In this document: piece after piece, positions 35,876 to 44,719 of the stretch
Layout of the letters: every line of letters starts with the position of its first letter
How positions within the stretch are numbered: the first letter of the stretch is position 1
NCBI RefSeq assembly: GCF_030372765.1
Contig: NZ_JAUCMW010000007.1
Location: 122,533 to 186,532 of the forward strand
Length of the DNA stretch: 64,000 nucleotides
Direction of reading: 5' to 3'
Origin: Labilibaculum sp. K2S
GTDB taxonomy: Bacteria; Bacteroidota; Bacteroidia; Bacteroidales; Marinifilaceae
Position numbers and translations under genes: made by a program
Notes under the pieces: generated by a model
Seen by the model: only the letters and a program-made list of their open reading frames with translations
Told to the model about the DNA's origin: nothing
Database searches by the model: none

Positions 35876-37828
35876 ATGAATTTGTCTAAAATTAGTGTCT
35901 TCGATCACAACACACCTCGTTGGATTGTTTTTCTAATTGATTTGTTTATTGGGCTGGCTTCAATTTCTGCCGCTTACTTATTACGTTTCAACTTTAATAT
36001 TGAAAGCGTTAATCTGAGTTCCGCAAAGTTTGTTATTCCTTTGGTTTTGTTGGTGAGAGCCATTAGTTTTCTGATTGGGGGAACCTATGCAGGAATTGTT
36101 CGGTACACAAGTGCTAAAGATGCCGAACGTATTTTTATGGTGATCTCCCTGGGATCTTTACTGTTTGTTCTTACAAACGGATTGAGCTACTATTTTCTGA
36201 ACGGCGTTTTCCTGCTTCCGTTTTCTATTCTGATTATAGAATACATATCAATGGTTTTTTTGATGACCAGCAGTCGTATTATTTTTAAGGCTCTTTATTT
36301 TAGGTATTTAACTTATTCTAAAATTCGGGAAAATATACTGATTTATGGTAGTGATGAGTTTGGTATTATGGCAAAACATGCCTTGGATAGCGGTAAAGAG
36401 GTGAATAGTACTATTGTTGGATTTATAGATCACAACAACAGGAAAGTAGGAAGTAAGTTAGAGAACATAAAGATATATAGTCCCAATGATTTGGAGAAAT
36501 TGTTGGAAAAGCAGGAAATCGATAAGGTAATTATTGCCAAAAAAGATTTAAGTGTTGAAGAACGCCAGAATATTATTGAAAAATGCCTGAATAAAAATGT
36601 GAAAGTTTGGGAGGTTCCTAAATTTGAAAGCTGGGTGAACGGCGAGTTGAGTGTGAAGCAGATCCGGGCCATTAAAATTGAGGATTTGTTGGAGCGTGAA
36701 CCCATCAAATTAGACTGGGATGAAATCGACAGTCAGGTGAGTGGTAAAACGGTTTTGGTAACCGGTGCTGCCGGATCTATTGGCAGTGAAATGGTGCGTC
36801 AGGTAGCACGTTTTCGCCCCAAGAGCATTATTTTGTTCGATCAGGCAGAATCACCCTTATATGATATTGAATTGTCATTAAAGGAAGAGTACAATTTTTA
36901 TGATTTTGAGATTGTTATCGGAGATGTGCGTGATTTGGAACGAACACGTAAAATGTTTGATATCTTCAAACCGCAATTGGTGTATCATGCGGCAGCTTAT
37001 AAGCATGTGCCAATGATGGAGAACAATCCTTCTGAGGCCATAAAAACAAATGTGTTTGGAACCAGGAATATTGCAGATTTATCATTGGAATATGGAGTGG
37101 AGCGCTTTGTAATGGTTTCGACCGATAAGGCTGTGAACCCAACCAATGTAATGGGTGCATCGAAAAGAATTGCTGAGATTTATACACAAAGTATGAATTT
37201 CCCGGGTGGGCAAACGCATTTTATTACAACAAGATTTGGGAATGTTCTGGGCTCAAATGGCTCTGTAATTCCTCGGTTTAAGTCTCAGATTGAGAAAGGC
37301 GGGCCTATTACGGTTACTCATCCTGATATTACCAGATATTTTATGACGATTCCGGAAGCTTGTCAGTTGGTGATGCAGGCTGGTGCAATCGGTAAAGGGG
37401 GAAAAATTTTCATTTTTGATATGGGTCGTTCTGTGAAAATTATTGATTTGGCCTATAAAATGATCAAATTAAGTGGACTAAAGGTAGGTGTTGATGTGAA
37501 TGTTCAGTTTACCGGTTTGCGTCCGGGTGAAAAATTGTATGAGGAATTGTTGAATGTGAAAGAAAATACAGTACCTACCAAACATCCCAGAATTATGATT
37601 GCAAAAGTCCGGGCTTATGAGCGGGAAGAGGTTGAACTATTGATCAACCATTTTTGTGAATTGCTTGATGAAAATGATAATTTCAAGATTGTTGCGCATA
37701 TGAAGGCTATTGTGCCTGAATTTAAATCAATGAATTCGATCTATGAACAGTTGGATGCAAAAATTATCCGCAGGAAAGAGCAGATTGGATTGATTGATTT
37801 GGCCGAAATCAAAGAAATGTTAAGATAG
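35876..37828 (+). CDS. Polysaccharide NDP-sugar 4,6-dehydratase (PglF/CapD/WbpM type)
   Basis: 650 residues from the ATG at 35876. Four N-terminal membrane helices (to about 150), a CoA-binding-like Rossmann domain (about 150-260; NILIYGSDEFG) and a C-terminal extended SDR domain with LVTGAAGSIGSEM, AAYKHVPMMENNPSEA and VSTDKAVNPTNVMGASKR, where Met replaces the usual SDR Tyr as in FlaA1/PglF. Members convert UDP-GlcNAc to UDP-4-keto-6-deoxy-GlcNAc, the first step to bacillosamine or fucosamine-type sugars. With the PglE- and PglC-like genes near 60 kb it gives a starting-sugar pathway. Confidence 0.93.
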   Translation: MNLSKISVFDHNTPRWIVFLIDLFIGLASISAAYLLRFNFNIESVNLSSAKFVIPLVLLVRAISFLIGGTYAGIVRYTSAKDAERIFMVISLGSLLFVLTNGLSYYFLNGVFLLPFSILIIEYISMVFLMTSSRIIFKALYFRYLTYSKIRENILIYGSDEFGIMAKHALDSGKEVNSTIVGFIDHNNRKVGSKLENIKIYSPNDLEKLLEKQEIDKVIIAKKDLSVEERQNIIEKCLNKNVKVWEVPKFESWVNGELSVKQIRAIKIEDLLEREPIKLDWDEIDSQVSGKTVLVTGAAGSIGSEMVRQVARFRPKSIILFDQAESPLYDIELSLKEEYNFYDFEIVIGDVRDLERTRKMFDIFKPQLVYHAAAYKHVPMMENNPSEAIKTNVFGTRNIADLSLEYGVERFVMVSTDKAVNPTNVMGASKRIAEIYTQSMNFPGGQTHFITTRFGNVLGSNGSVIPRFKSQIEKGGPITVTHPDITRYFMTIPEACQLVMQAGAIGKGGKIFIFDMGRSVKIIDLAYKMIKLSGLKVGVDVNVQFTGLRPGEKLYEELLNVKENTVPTKHPRIMIAKVRAYEREEVELLINHFCELLDENDNFKIVAHMKAIVPEFKSMNSIYEQLDAKIIRRKEQIGLIDLAEIKEMLR

Positions 37829-37855
37829 TTGGGAAGAGTTTAAAAATGATATTAT

Positions 37856-37890
37856 AAAAACCGTATCGAATTTATTGACACGGTTTTTTT
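37856..37890 (+). terminator. Rho-independent terminator after the dehydratase gene
   Basis: AAAAACCGT (37856-37864) pairs with ACGGTTTTT (37880-37888); the stem continues with one mismatch (TC/GA) and ends in a T run. It separates this gene from the exporter gene. Confidence 0.8.
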
Positions 37891-38144
37891 TATTTGGCAG
37901 GTTTGACAGGCAAATAAATGATTGAGAAATTGTATTATTGCATGGAATTGCTGTTCTGTATGCAATATGTTCATAAAATAAGGGAAGATAAAATGCTCAA
38001 AAATTAGGGAATTGTGTATTCGTTCCTTATTTTTGTGCTGCGAAAAAAAAATCTTTCGTCTTATTGAAATAGGGTTTTGTCACAACAAAACGGATATAGA
38101 GGATAGGAATAAAGGTACATACTATTATAAATGTTATTGAAATT
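37891..38144 (+). promoter_or_regulatory. Upstream region of the exporter gene, with candidate -7 box
   Basis: About 250 bp without a gene. A TATTTTTG box at 38028-38035 would start transcription about 105 nt before the exporter ATG, leaving an A-rich leader with a TTTTGTcacaACAAAA inverted repeat. No UpxY/NusG-like antiterminator gene, usual in Bacteroides capsule loci, precedes it. Confidence 0.4.
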
Positions 38145-40565
38145 ATGATTTGGTCGGTAAAAAAAATGTTTTTGCTTTGTTTGTTTGGGGTTTTATTCAT
38201 CGGGACAGCAAACGCTCAAAATACAAATATCAATCCAGCGAGTGTAAATGTGGAAGCATTGAGTGATGCTCAGATTGAAAAGCTGATTTCCGAAATGGAA
38301 AAAAACGGCATGAGTCTGGAAGAGGCAATGGCCTTGGCACGGGCCAGAGGAGCTTCTCAGTTGCAGATCGATCAAATGGTGAAAAAAATCAACGAGTACA
38401 AAAGCGGTAAGCGAAATGTGAAAGCTCCGGCTAATGATTCTCAGGAGACTATGGTGCCGGAGGTGAAGCTTTCGGAAAAAGCAGAGTTTAAAGCCACTGA
38501 AAAAAACAAACAGGTTTTTGGTTTTCAGTTTTTCAATTCAAAAAACTTGAGTTTCGAGCCGGCAATGGATGTACCTGTGTCAGAATCTTACTCTTTAGGA
38601 ATAGGCGATGAAGTAAATATATCTGTTTACGGAGCTTCTCAGCAAAATTATCAGTTAACGGTTCAAAAAAGCGGAGCCATAACCATTCCTGATTTAGGGC
38701 CGGTTCACGTGTACGGCATTTCGTTTACCAAAGCACAGGCAAAAATTAAAAGCAGATTGCTTTCCATTTACAACGGCATGGGTGGCGACCGGCCAAATAC
38801 CTTTGCTGATGTAAGTATGGGAAGCTTAAAAGGAGTGAAGGTGAATGTGATTGGAGAAGTGAATTTGCCGGGCACCTATTCTTTGCCGGCAACGGCTTCG
38901 GCATTTAATGCCTTGTATTTGGCAGGAGGCCCCAATGAAAACGGATCGTTTCGAAGCATTGATATTTTGCGTGACGGGAAATTGGTGTGCAGTATTGATG
39001 TGTACGCTTATTTAATCGATGGAAATACGCAAAACAACATACAGTTAAGAGATCAGGATGTGGTCTTGGTTCGTCCTTATGCAAAAAGAGTGAAAGTAGC
39101 GGGTGAATTTAAACGGACTGGTTTGTTTGAGGCCCAGGCCGATGAAACAGTGGCTGATTTACTGCGCTTTGCCGGTGGTTTTACGGATAAGGCCTATACT
39201 CACCGATTGGAACTGTACCGCAACAATACCAGAACCTTAAGTTTTAAAGGGGTTTCTGCTGATCAGTACAATCAGGTTCAATTGATGAACGGGGACTCAT
39301 TGGTGGCAGGAATGCTCACCGAACGTTTCGAAAACAGGGTAAGCATAGATGGCGCGGTGTACCGTCCGGGCAATTACGAATTGACGGAAGGCCTGCAGTT
39401 GTCCCAATTGATTAAAAAAGCGGAAGGACTCAAAGAAGAGGCATTTATGGAGCGGGCAGTCATTACAAGAAAGTTGGATGATATGAGTTTGAAAGCCATT
39501 TCCTTCTCGGTTCGGGATGTGGTGAATGGAAAAATAGATTTTGAGCTTCAGAAAGAAGACCGGATTCAGATTTCATCGATATTTGATATGCGCGAAGCCA
39601 GAACGGTTGAAATTGTTGGAGAAGTTCAGTTTGAAGGAACTTATGCCTGGGCAGAAAATTTACGCATTGGAGATCTGATTTTTCAGGCAGGAGGTTTCAA
39701 AGAGGATGCTGAAGTGGCAGGATTGGAAGTGAGTCGCGTGTTGGATTATAAGGAGACAAGTGAATTGACAAAATCGTTGCTGCATACCTTTCAGTTTTCA
39801 TTGGACCGAAATTTAAAATTGAATTTGGAAGATGAAGCCTTTTTATTGAAACCTTTCGATAAGGTGTATGTAAGACGCGCTCCGGGTTTTCGTCCTCAGG
39901 GAGCAGCCAACATCCAGGGAGAAGTTAAATATTCCGGGGATTATGGGATTACTCATAAGAACGAAAAAATATCAGATATCATCCGAAGAGCAGGGGGGAT
40001 CACTTCAGAGGCATATGTGAGAGGGGCTTCCTTGAGAAGAAGAATAGAATTGAGTGAGGCTGAATATCAGGCCAAAGTGGCCATTGCGGCTCAGGATACC
40101 ACCATGACCGAAGCGGATATTGAAAAGGTAGCCTATCAGATTGTTGGAATTGATCTGCAAACCATTTTAGGTCACCCTGGTGGCATGGAAGATTTGCAGG
40201 TAAAAGCAGGAGATCAGATTTTGGTTCCTTCTAAATTAGAGACAGTAATGGTATCTGGTTCTGTATTGAGTCCTGTGGCTCATACTTTTACAAAAAAGAA
40301 AAAATTAAAAGATTACGTGTACAGCAGCGGTGGTTTTGCCGAACGGGCCAAAAAAGGAAAGGTATATGTTCTGTATGCCAATGGAACCACTCAGGCAACA
40401 AAAGGAGGATTGTTTGGCCGTCGTTTTCCGAAGGTAGAACCGGGTTGTGAAATCATTGTGCCTGAAAAACCAGAGGTTGACAAAGCCGGACAGGCAAGCA
40501 AATGGTTGGCCATTGCATCTACTTTTGCAACATTAATTACCGCCATTGCGGTGGCTACGCGTTAG
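38145..40565 (+). CDS. Wza-like polysaccharide export protein with SLBB repeats
   Basis: 806 residues. Signal peptide (ending GTANAQ, no lipobox Cys), an N-terminal Poly_export domain (SYSLGIGDEVNISVYG to about 210) and six SLBB-type repeats (each like VIGEVNLPGTYSLP...AGG, about 225-760), then a C-terminal hydrophobic helix (WLAIASTFATLITAIAVA). It should form the outer-membrane export channel with the Wzz-type protein encoded 1.9 kb downstream. The long SLBB array and terminal helix are usual for Bacteroidota. Separated from wzz by palindromes and three small genes. Confidence 0.93.
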   Translation: MIWSVKKMFLLCLFGVLFIGTANAQNTNINPASVNVEALSDAQIEKLISEMEKNGMSLEEAMALARARGASQLQIDQMVKKINEYKSGKRNVKAPANDSQETMVPEVKLSEKAEFKATEKNKQVFGFQFFNSKNLSFEPAMDVPVSESYSLGIGDEVNISVYGASQQNYQLTVQKSGAITIPDLGPVHVYGISFTKAQAKIKSRLLSIYNGMGGDRPNTFADVSMGSLKGVKVNVIGEVNLPGTYSLPATASAFNALYLAGGPNENGSFRSIDILRDGKLVCSIDVYAYLIDGNTQNNIQLRDQDVVLVRPYAKRVKVAGEFKRTGLFEAQADETVADLLRFAGGFTDKAYTHRLELYRNNTRTLSFKGVSADQYNQVQLMNGDSLVAGMLTERFENRVSIDGAVYRPGNYELTEGLQLSQLIKKAEGLKEEAFMERAVITRKLDDMSLKAISFSVRDVVNGKIDFELQKEDRIQISSIFDMREARTVEIVGEVQFEGTYAWAENLRIGDLIFQAGGFKEDAEVAGLEVSRVLDYKETSELTKSLLHTFQFSLDRNLKLNLEDEAFLLKPFDKVYVRRAPGFRPQGAANIQGEVKYSGDYGITHKNEKISDIIRRAGGITSEAYVRGASLRRRIELSEAEYQAKVAIAAQDTTMTEADIEKVAYQIVGIDLQTILGHPGGMEDLQVKAGDQILVPSKLETVMVSGSVLSPVAHTFTKKKKLKDYVYSSGGFAERAKKGKVYVLYANGTTQATKGGLFGRRFPKVEPGCEIIVPEKPEVDKAGQASKWLAIASTFATLITAIAVATR

Positions 40566-40584
40566 GAAGAGGGATTATACGGAT

Positions 40585-40888
40585 GTCATCCTGAGCTTGG
40601 CGAAGGATCTAATTATATAAGTGAACAGATCCTTCACTGCGTTCCTCCGTTCAGGATGACTAAAAGAAGGAGTGTCATCCTGAGCTTGTCGAGGGATCTC
40701 AACCGTAGAGGAACAGATCCTTCACTACGTTCCTTCGTTCAGGATGACAGTTTGAGGATTGTCATCCCGAGTGTGGGTAGTCATCCTGAGCTTGTCGAAG
40801 GATCTAATTATATAAGTGAACAGATTCTTCACTCCGTTCAGAATGACAGCTTTATTTTGCATGTCATCCCGAGCTTGTCGAGGGATCT
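40585..40888. repeat. Family A palindromes, three copies plus a left arm
   Basis: Each unit opens with GTCATCCYGAGCTTGTCGA and GGATCT, has a short loop, and closes with AGATCCTTCAC...TTCAGGATGAC, so outer and inner ends pair. Units: 40585-40660, 40674-40748, 40780-40847; a truncated left end at 40761-40777; and a left arm alone at 40863-40888 just before the GIY-YIG gene. An 84-codon open frame through them is repeat-derived. Confidence 0.85.
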
Positions 40889-40906
40889 AAACATTAAAAA
40901 GAGAAT

Positions 40907-41203
40907 GTGAAAATATATTACGTTTACATATTGACAAATAAAAACAAAACTGTTTTATATGTGGGTGTTACAAATAATTTACAAAGAAGATTGAGTGAGC
41001 ATGTGAGTCATGCAGACCACATAAATGCTTTTACAAAACGATATAATTGTCATCATTTGATCTATTTTGAAGAACACGATGATGTGAATTTGGCGATCGG
41101 GAGAGAAAAGAAACTAAAAGGATGGCGACGAGAGAAAAAGAATATCTTAATTTCGGAATTCAATCCGGAATGGAAGTTTTTAGAGGATGAGTTCTTTGTT
41201 TGA
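40907..41203 (+). CDS. Small GIY-YIG nuclease domain protein
   Basis: 98 residues, GTG start at 40907. GIY-YIG core in the form VYI (6-8) and YVG (18-20), followed by NNLQRRLSEH with the catalytic-type Arg, and Glu67 in IGREKKLKGWRR. This is the UPF0213/YhbQ-like single-domain nuclease group. The gene lies exactly between a left arm of a family A palindrome (40863-40888) and a right-arm remnant (TGAACAGATCCTTAC, 41201-41215); its stop codon TGA is the first triplet of that right arm. Function unknown. Confidence 0.85.
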   Translation: MKIYYVYILTNKNKTVLYVGVTNNLQRRLSEHVSHADHINAFTKRYNCHHLIYFEEHDDVNLAIGREKKLKGWRREKKNILISEFNPEWKFLEDEFFV

Positions 41204-41319
41204 ACAGATCCTTACAGTTGAACGTCATCCCGATCCAGATAGCTATCGGGATGTCGAGGGATCTCATTCAAAAGAAGCCGGACAAAAGTGAACAGATTCT
41301 TCACTTCGTTCAGAATGAC
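41201..41319. repeat. Family A right-arm remnant and one full palindrome
   Basis: Truncated right arm at 41201-41215, then a full unit at 41224-41319 whose left arm contains an inner hairpin (ATAGCTATCGGGATG region). The 62 bp up to the HEPN gene shows nothing else. Confidence 0.8.
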
Positions 41320-41381
41320 AGCTTTAAATGAAAATAAAGTGAGTTGTTAAAAATAGTTGTAACAGTTTATTAGAATTGACC

Positions 41382-41783
41382 ATGAATCAGGAAAAAGACA
41401 TACGATGGAGGCAGCGTTTTCAGAATTTTGAAAAAGCGTATACGGTGCTGGATAAAACCATGAAGATTATTTCTCCTTCTGAAATTGAAATTATGGCTGT
41501 TATTCAGGCGTTCGAATTGAGTTTTGAATTGGCATGGAAGGTGATGAAAGATTATTTGGAGTCGGAAGGTTTTGACCCAAAGACTCCCCGCGAAACAATA
41601 AAACATGCTTTTCAGGTAAAGCTTGTTGAGGATGGTCATGTTTGGATGGATGCTTTAAAAGATAGAAATTTAACTGTGCATACTTACGATGAGGCTTTTG
41701 CAAAGGAGATGGGACTAAAAATAAAAAACAACTATTATCCGGTCATTAAATGCTTGTATGTAAAAATGAAAGAGTGGCTGTAG
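41382..41783 (+). CDS. hepT: HepT-like HEPN toxin of a HEPN/MNT module
   Basis: 133 residues from ATG 41382. All-helical HI0074-type nucleotidyltransferase substrate-binding protein. The HEPN RNase motif is intact and in the extended form R-x4-H-x-Y: Arg95, His100, Tyr102 (RNLTVHTY). In characterised HepT/MntA pairs the toxin is an RNase whose Tyr in this motif is AMPylated by the antitoxin. Its partner gene follows after a 121 bp gap that contains a palindrome arm. Confidence 0.88.
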   Translation: MNQEKDIRWRQRFQNFEKAYTVLDKTMKIISPSEIEIMAVIQAFELSFELAWKVMKDYLESEGFDPKTPRETIKHAFQVKLVEDGHVWMDALKDRNLTVHTYDEAFAKEMGLKIKNNYYPVIKCLYVKMKEWL

Positions 41784-41796
41784 TTCACTGGAAGAT

Positions 41797-41831
41797 GTCA
41801 TCCCGATCCCGAGAATCGGGAGAGGGATCTC
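41797..41831. repeat. Family A palindrome left arm between hepT and mntA
   Basis: GTCATCCCGATCC...GAGGGATCTC, a left arm with inner CCCGAGAATCGGG hairpin, 13 bp after the hepT stop. No matching right arm occurs before mntA; a CTTCCGAAAGTTCGGAAG hairpin lies at about 41849-41866. Confidence 0.75.
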
Positions 41832-41904
41832 AACAAAACGGATTGTCCTTCCGAAAGTTCGGAAGAGGATATTTAAAGTGAAATGTAATTGGCAAATAAA
41901 TTGT

Positions 41905-42201
41905 ATGTACGGACTAACACAACAGGATATGATATGGATTCAAGAAGCAATAAAGAAATTGCCCGAAATTCAAGAAACAATTTTGTTTGGTTCCCGTGCA
42001 ATGGGAAATTATAAAACAGCTTCTGATGTGGATCTGTGCATAAAAGGGGAGAAGATAAATAGTCAAATCGTTTTATCTTTGCGGGAATTGCTGGAGGAAG
42101 AGTATTCATTGCCCTATTTTTTTGATGTAGTTCATTATGAGCAAATCACAAATGAAGAATTAAGGAAGCATATTGATGAGGAGGGAAAGAGATTATTTTG
42201 A
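41905..42201 (+). CDS. mntA: MntA-like nucleotidyltransferase antitoxin
   Basis: 98 residues from ATG 41905 (a GTG at 41878 is also in frame). Minimal nucleotidyltransferase with the full signature GS-x10-DxD: Gly29-Ser30 and Asp41-Asp43 (FGSRAMGNYKTASDVDLCI). MntA enzymes AMPylate the HepT toxin and silence it. It is encoded after, not before, the toxin, and immediately followed by another family A palindrome. Confidence 0.88.
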   Translation: MYGLTQQDMIWIQEAIKKLPEIQETILFGSRAMGNYKTASDVDLCIKGEKINSQIVLSLRELLEEEYSLPYFFDVVHYEQITNEELRKHIDEEGKRLF

Positions 42202-42203
42202 GT

Positions 42204-42440
42204 GTCATCCCGATCCCGATAGCTATCGGGATGCCGGGGGATCTCAACGAGATAGGGAGGAGATCCTTCACTCTGTTCAGGATGACAGTTTTGAGAGTTG
42301 TCATCCCGAGCTTGTCGAGGGATCTCAACTGTAAGTGAACAGATTCTTCACTGCGTTCAGAATGACAGCTTTATTTTGCATGTCATCCTGAGGGACGAAG
42401 GATCTCAACAAAATAGAACATAGGTCGAAGGATCTAAAAA
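42204..42440. repeat. Family A palindromes, two copies and a left arm
   Basis: Full units at 42204-42286 (with inner CCCGATAGCTATCGGG hairpin) and 42300-42366; a partial left arm at 42382-42407, plus a second GGTCGAAGGATCT at about 42423-42435. They occupy nearly all of the gap between mntA and wzz. Confidence 0.82.
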
Positions 42441-42469
42441 TAGAAGAAGTAAAAAAGAAAAAACAGATA

Positions 42470-43606
42470 ATGAACACAATACAGGAACCCAATCAAACAG
42501 AAACGACTCGTGCTGAACACGAAGACGAAATAGACTTAATCGCTCTCGCCAAAACCCTGTGGGAAGGCCGCCGAACCGTCATCCGTACCACTCTTATTTT
42601 TATGGTACTGGGTTTGTTCATCGCTATTTTTTCAGCAAAAGAATACACGGCTACCACCACCATGGTACCTCAATCTTCCGAAGGCGGATCAAAACTGGGG
42701 GGCAGCCTGGGCGGACTGGCCGCCATGGCAGGTATCAATTTGGGAAGCATGGGCGGAGGATCATCGATTCCACCAACATTGTATCCTAAAATCATCAACA
42801 GCATTCCCTTCCAAAAAGAATTGATGCAAACTCTCCTTTCTATTGAAGGACAGGAGAAACAAATTACATTTGCAGACTACTATCTGGAAATCAAAAAGCC
42901 TGGTTTGTTGGGAACCATCAAAAAATACACAGTCGGATTACCAGGATTGATGATAAAGGCAATCAGAGGCGAAGCCTCTACTTTGAACTTGGGTCTTGAT
43001 ACTTGTAACTTGATCTCCATCACTGAAGATGAAAAGAAGCTCATCAGAATCCTTTCTGCTCAACTATCATTGGAAGTAAACGACAAAGACGGCTACGTTT
43101 CCCTTTCTGCCCGCATGCCCGAAGCCAAAGCTGCTGCTCAACTGGCAAAAAAGGCTCAGGAGCTTTTGCAGCAAGCCATCACGGCTTTTAAAATACAAAA
43201 AGCAAAAGACCAGTTGGTTTTTGTTGAGGAACGCTATGCCGAAAAGGAAGCCGTGTTTAATGAGGTGCAGAATAAATTGGCTCACTTTCGCGATCAGAAC
43301 AGGAATGTGAGCACCGCTGTGGCTCAAACCCAATTGGAACGCCTGCAATCGGACTTCTCCATGGCTTCATCGGTGTACACCGAACTGGCCAAGCAGTTGG
43401 AAACCCAAAAAATACAGGTGAAGGAGGATACTCCGGTCTTCACTATTATTCAGCCAGTGACCATTCCCTTGGAGAAATCGAAGCCCCAACGCCCCATGAT
43501 ACTCGTGATCTGGACTTTTTTAGGAGGTATTGTTGGAGTGGGAATAGTGTTTGGGAAGGGATTTCTCACTTCGATGAAGAAACAATGGAATGTGAGTGCC
43601 AAGTAA
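42470..43606 (+). CDS. wzz: Wzz-type chain length determinant protein
   Basis: 378 residues. N-terminal DEIDLIALAKTLWEGRR followed by a membrane helix (about 38-56), a large periplasmic alpha-helical region with coiled coil (about 210-310), the PxxP-type motif IPLEKSKPQRPM and a second helix (about 343-362). This is the Wzz/polysaccharide co-polymerase layout. No C-terminal tyrosine kinase (BY-kinase) is fused, and none is encoded in this locus. It sets polymer length with Wzy and probably contacts the Wza-like channel. Confidence 0.92.
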   Translation: MNTIQEPNQTETTRAEHEDEIDLIALAKTLWEGRRTVIRTTLIFMVLGLFIAIFSAKEYTATTTMVPQSSEGGSKLGGSLGGLAAMAGINLGSMGGGSSIPPTLYPKIINSIPFQKELMQTLLSIEGQEKQITFADYYLEIKKPGLLGTIKKYTVGLPGLMIKAIRGEASTLNLGLDTCNLISITEDEKKLIRILSAQLSLEVNDKDGYVSLSARMPEAKAAAQLAKKAQELLQQAITAFKIQKAKDQLVFVEERYAEKEAVFNEVQNKLAHFRDQNRNVSTAVAQTQLERLQSDFSMASSVYTELAKQLETQKIQVKEDTPVFTIIQPVTIPLEKSKPQRPMILVIWTFLGGIVGVGIVFGKGFLTSMKKQWNVSAK

Positions 43607-43659
43607 GAATTTTACTACCGAGATAGTTCAAGTGTTGTATGTTATGAAATTAGAAATAA

Positions 43660-44718
43660 ATGATTGATAAAAATATATTAGTTACTGGAGGTGCAGGATT
43701 TATTGGATCACACTTGGTTCGTTTGTTAGTCAATAAATACCCGAACTATCGCATTGTAAATATGGATGTATTGACCTATGCGGGTAATTTGGCAAATCTA
43801 AAAGATATTGAGGATAAGCCTAATTACAAATTTGTAAAGTGTGATATTTGTGATTTTGAAAAGGTGCAGAAGGTGTTTCTGGAGGATCACATTGATGGCG
43901 TAATTCATTTTGCTGCAGAGTCACATGTGGATCGATCCATTAAGGATCCTTTCTCCTTTGCACAGACCAATGTGATGGGAACTTTAAGTTTGTTACAGGC
44001 TGCGAAGTTCGCTTGGGAGGGGAAATTTGAAAATAAATTATTTTATCATGTTTCTACTGATGAAGTTTATGGATCTTTAGGAGAAGAAGGTTTCTTTTTA
44101 GAAACGACAGCTTACAATCCACATTCTCCTTATTCAGCATCAAAAGCATCTTCGGATCATTTTGTACGTGCTTTTCAGGATACTTTTGGCTTACCAACTG
44201 TGATTTCTAACTGTTCGAACAACTATGGTTCGTATCAGTTTCCAGAAAAATTAATACCACTTTTCATTAACAATATTTGTAATAACAAGCCACTACCAGT
44301 TTATGGCAAGGGTGAGAATGTTCGCGATTGGTTGTATGTTGAGGATCACGCTCATGCAATTGATGTGATTTTTCATAAAGGAAAGATAGGAGATACCTAT
44401 AACATTGGCGGTTTTAACGAATGGAAAAACATCGACTTGATAAAAGTGATGATTAAAACCGTTGATAAACTTTTGGATAGAGAAGAAGGAGCTTCCGAAA
44501 AACTGATTACCTATGTGACGGATCGTGCCGGGCACGATTTGCGTTATGCGATTGACTCTACCAAATTGAAAGAAGAATTAGATTGGGAACCTTCCCTACA
44601 GTTTGAAGAGGGAATTGAAAAAACAGTAAAATGGTATCTTGAAAATCAAGAATGGTTGGATGATATCACTTCTGGAGATTATCAGGATTATTATAGGGAA
44701 ATGTATAAAGCTAAATAA
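43660..44718 (+). CDS. rfbB: dTDP-glucose 4,6-dehydratase
   Basis: 352 residues. Extended SDR with [20 protein letters not shown] and [10 protein letters not shown] (Tyr-x3-Lys). Makes dTDP-4-keto-6-deoxyglucose. Followed after 1 bp by rfbA. RmlC and RmlD are not found beside it; the dTDP branch instead continues with FdtA-like isomerases and an aminotransferase at 55-57.6 kb, pointing to a 3-amino-3,6-dideoxyhexose rather than rhamnose. Confidence 0.96.
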   Translation: MIDKNILVTGGAGFIGSHLVRLLVNKYPNYRIVNMDVLTYAGNLANLKDIEDKPNYKFVKCDICDFEKVQKVFLEDHIDGVIHFAAESHVDRSIKDPFSFAQTNVMGTLSLLQAAKFAWEGKFENKLFYHVSTDEVYGSLGEEGFFLETTAYNPHSPYSASKASSDHFVRAFQDTFGLPTVISNCSNNYGSYQFPEKLIPLFINNICNNKPLPVYGKGENVRDWLYVEDHAHAIDVIFHKGKIGDTYNIGGFNEWKNIDLIKVMIKTVDKLLDREEGASEKLITYVTDRAGHDLRYAIDSTKLKEELDWEPSLQFEEGIEKTVKWYLENQEWLDDITSGDYQDYYREMYKAK

Positions 44719-44719
44719 G

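Noticed and set aside
40656..40910. 84-codon open frame before the GIY-YIG gene
   Set aside because: It is a translation of three palindrome copies (repeating VILSLSRDLN-type peptide) with no start context.
40585..42440. Possible CRISPR array
   Set aside because: Units are palindromic, 67-96 bp, irregularly spaced and interrupted by genes; there are no regular short repeats with unique spacers and no cas genes.
44639..44719. Longer N-terminus for RfbA from the upstream ATG
   Set aside because: It would lie inside rfbB and precede the universal MKGIVLAGG start of the family; the ATG at 44720 fits.
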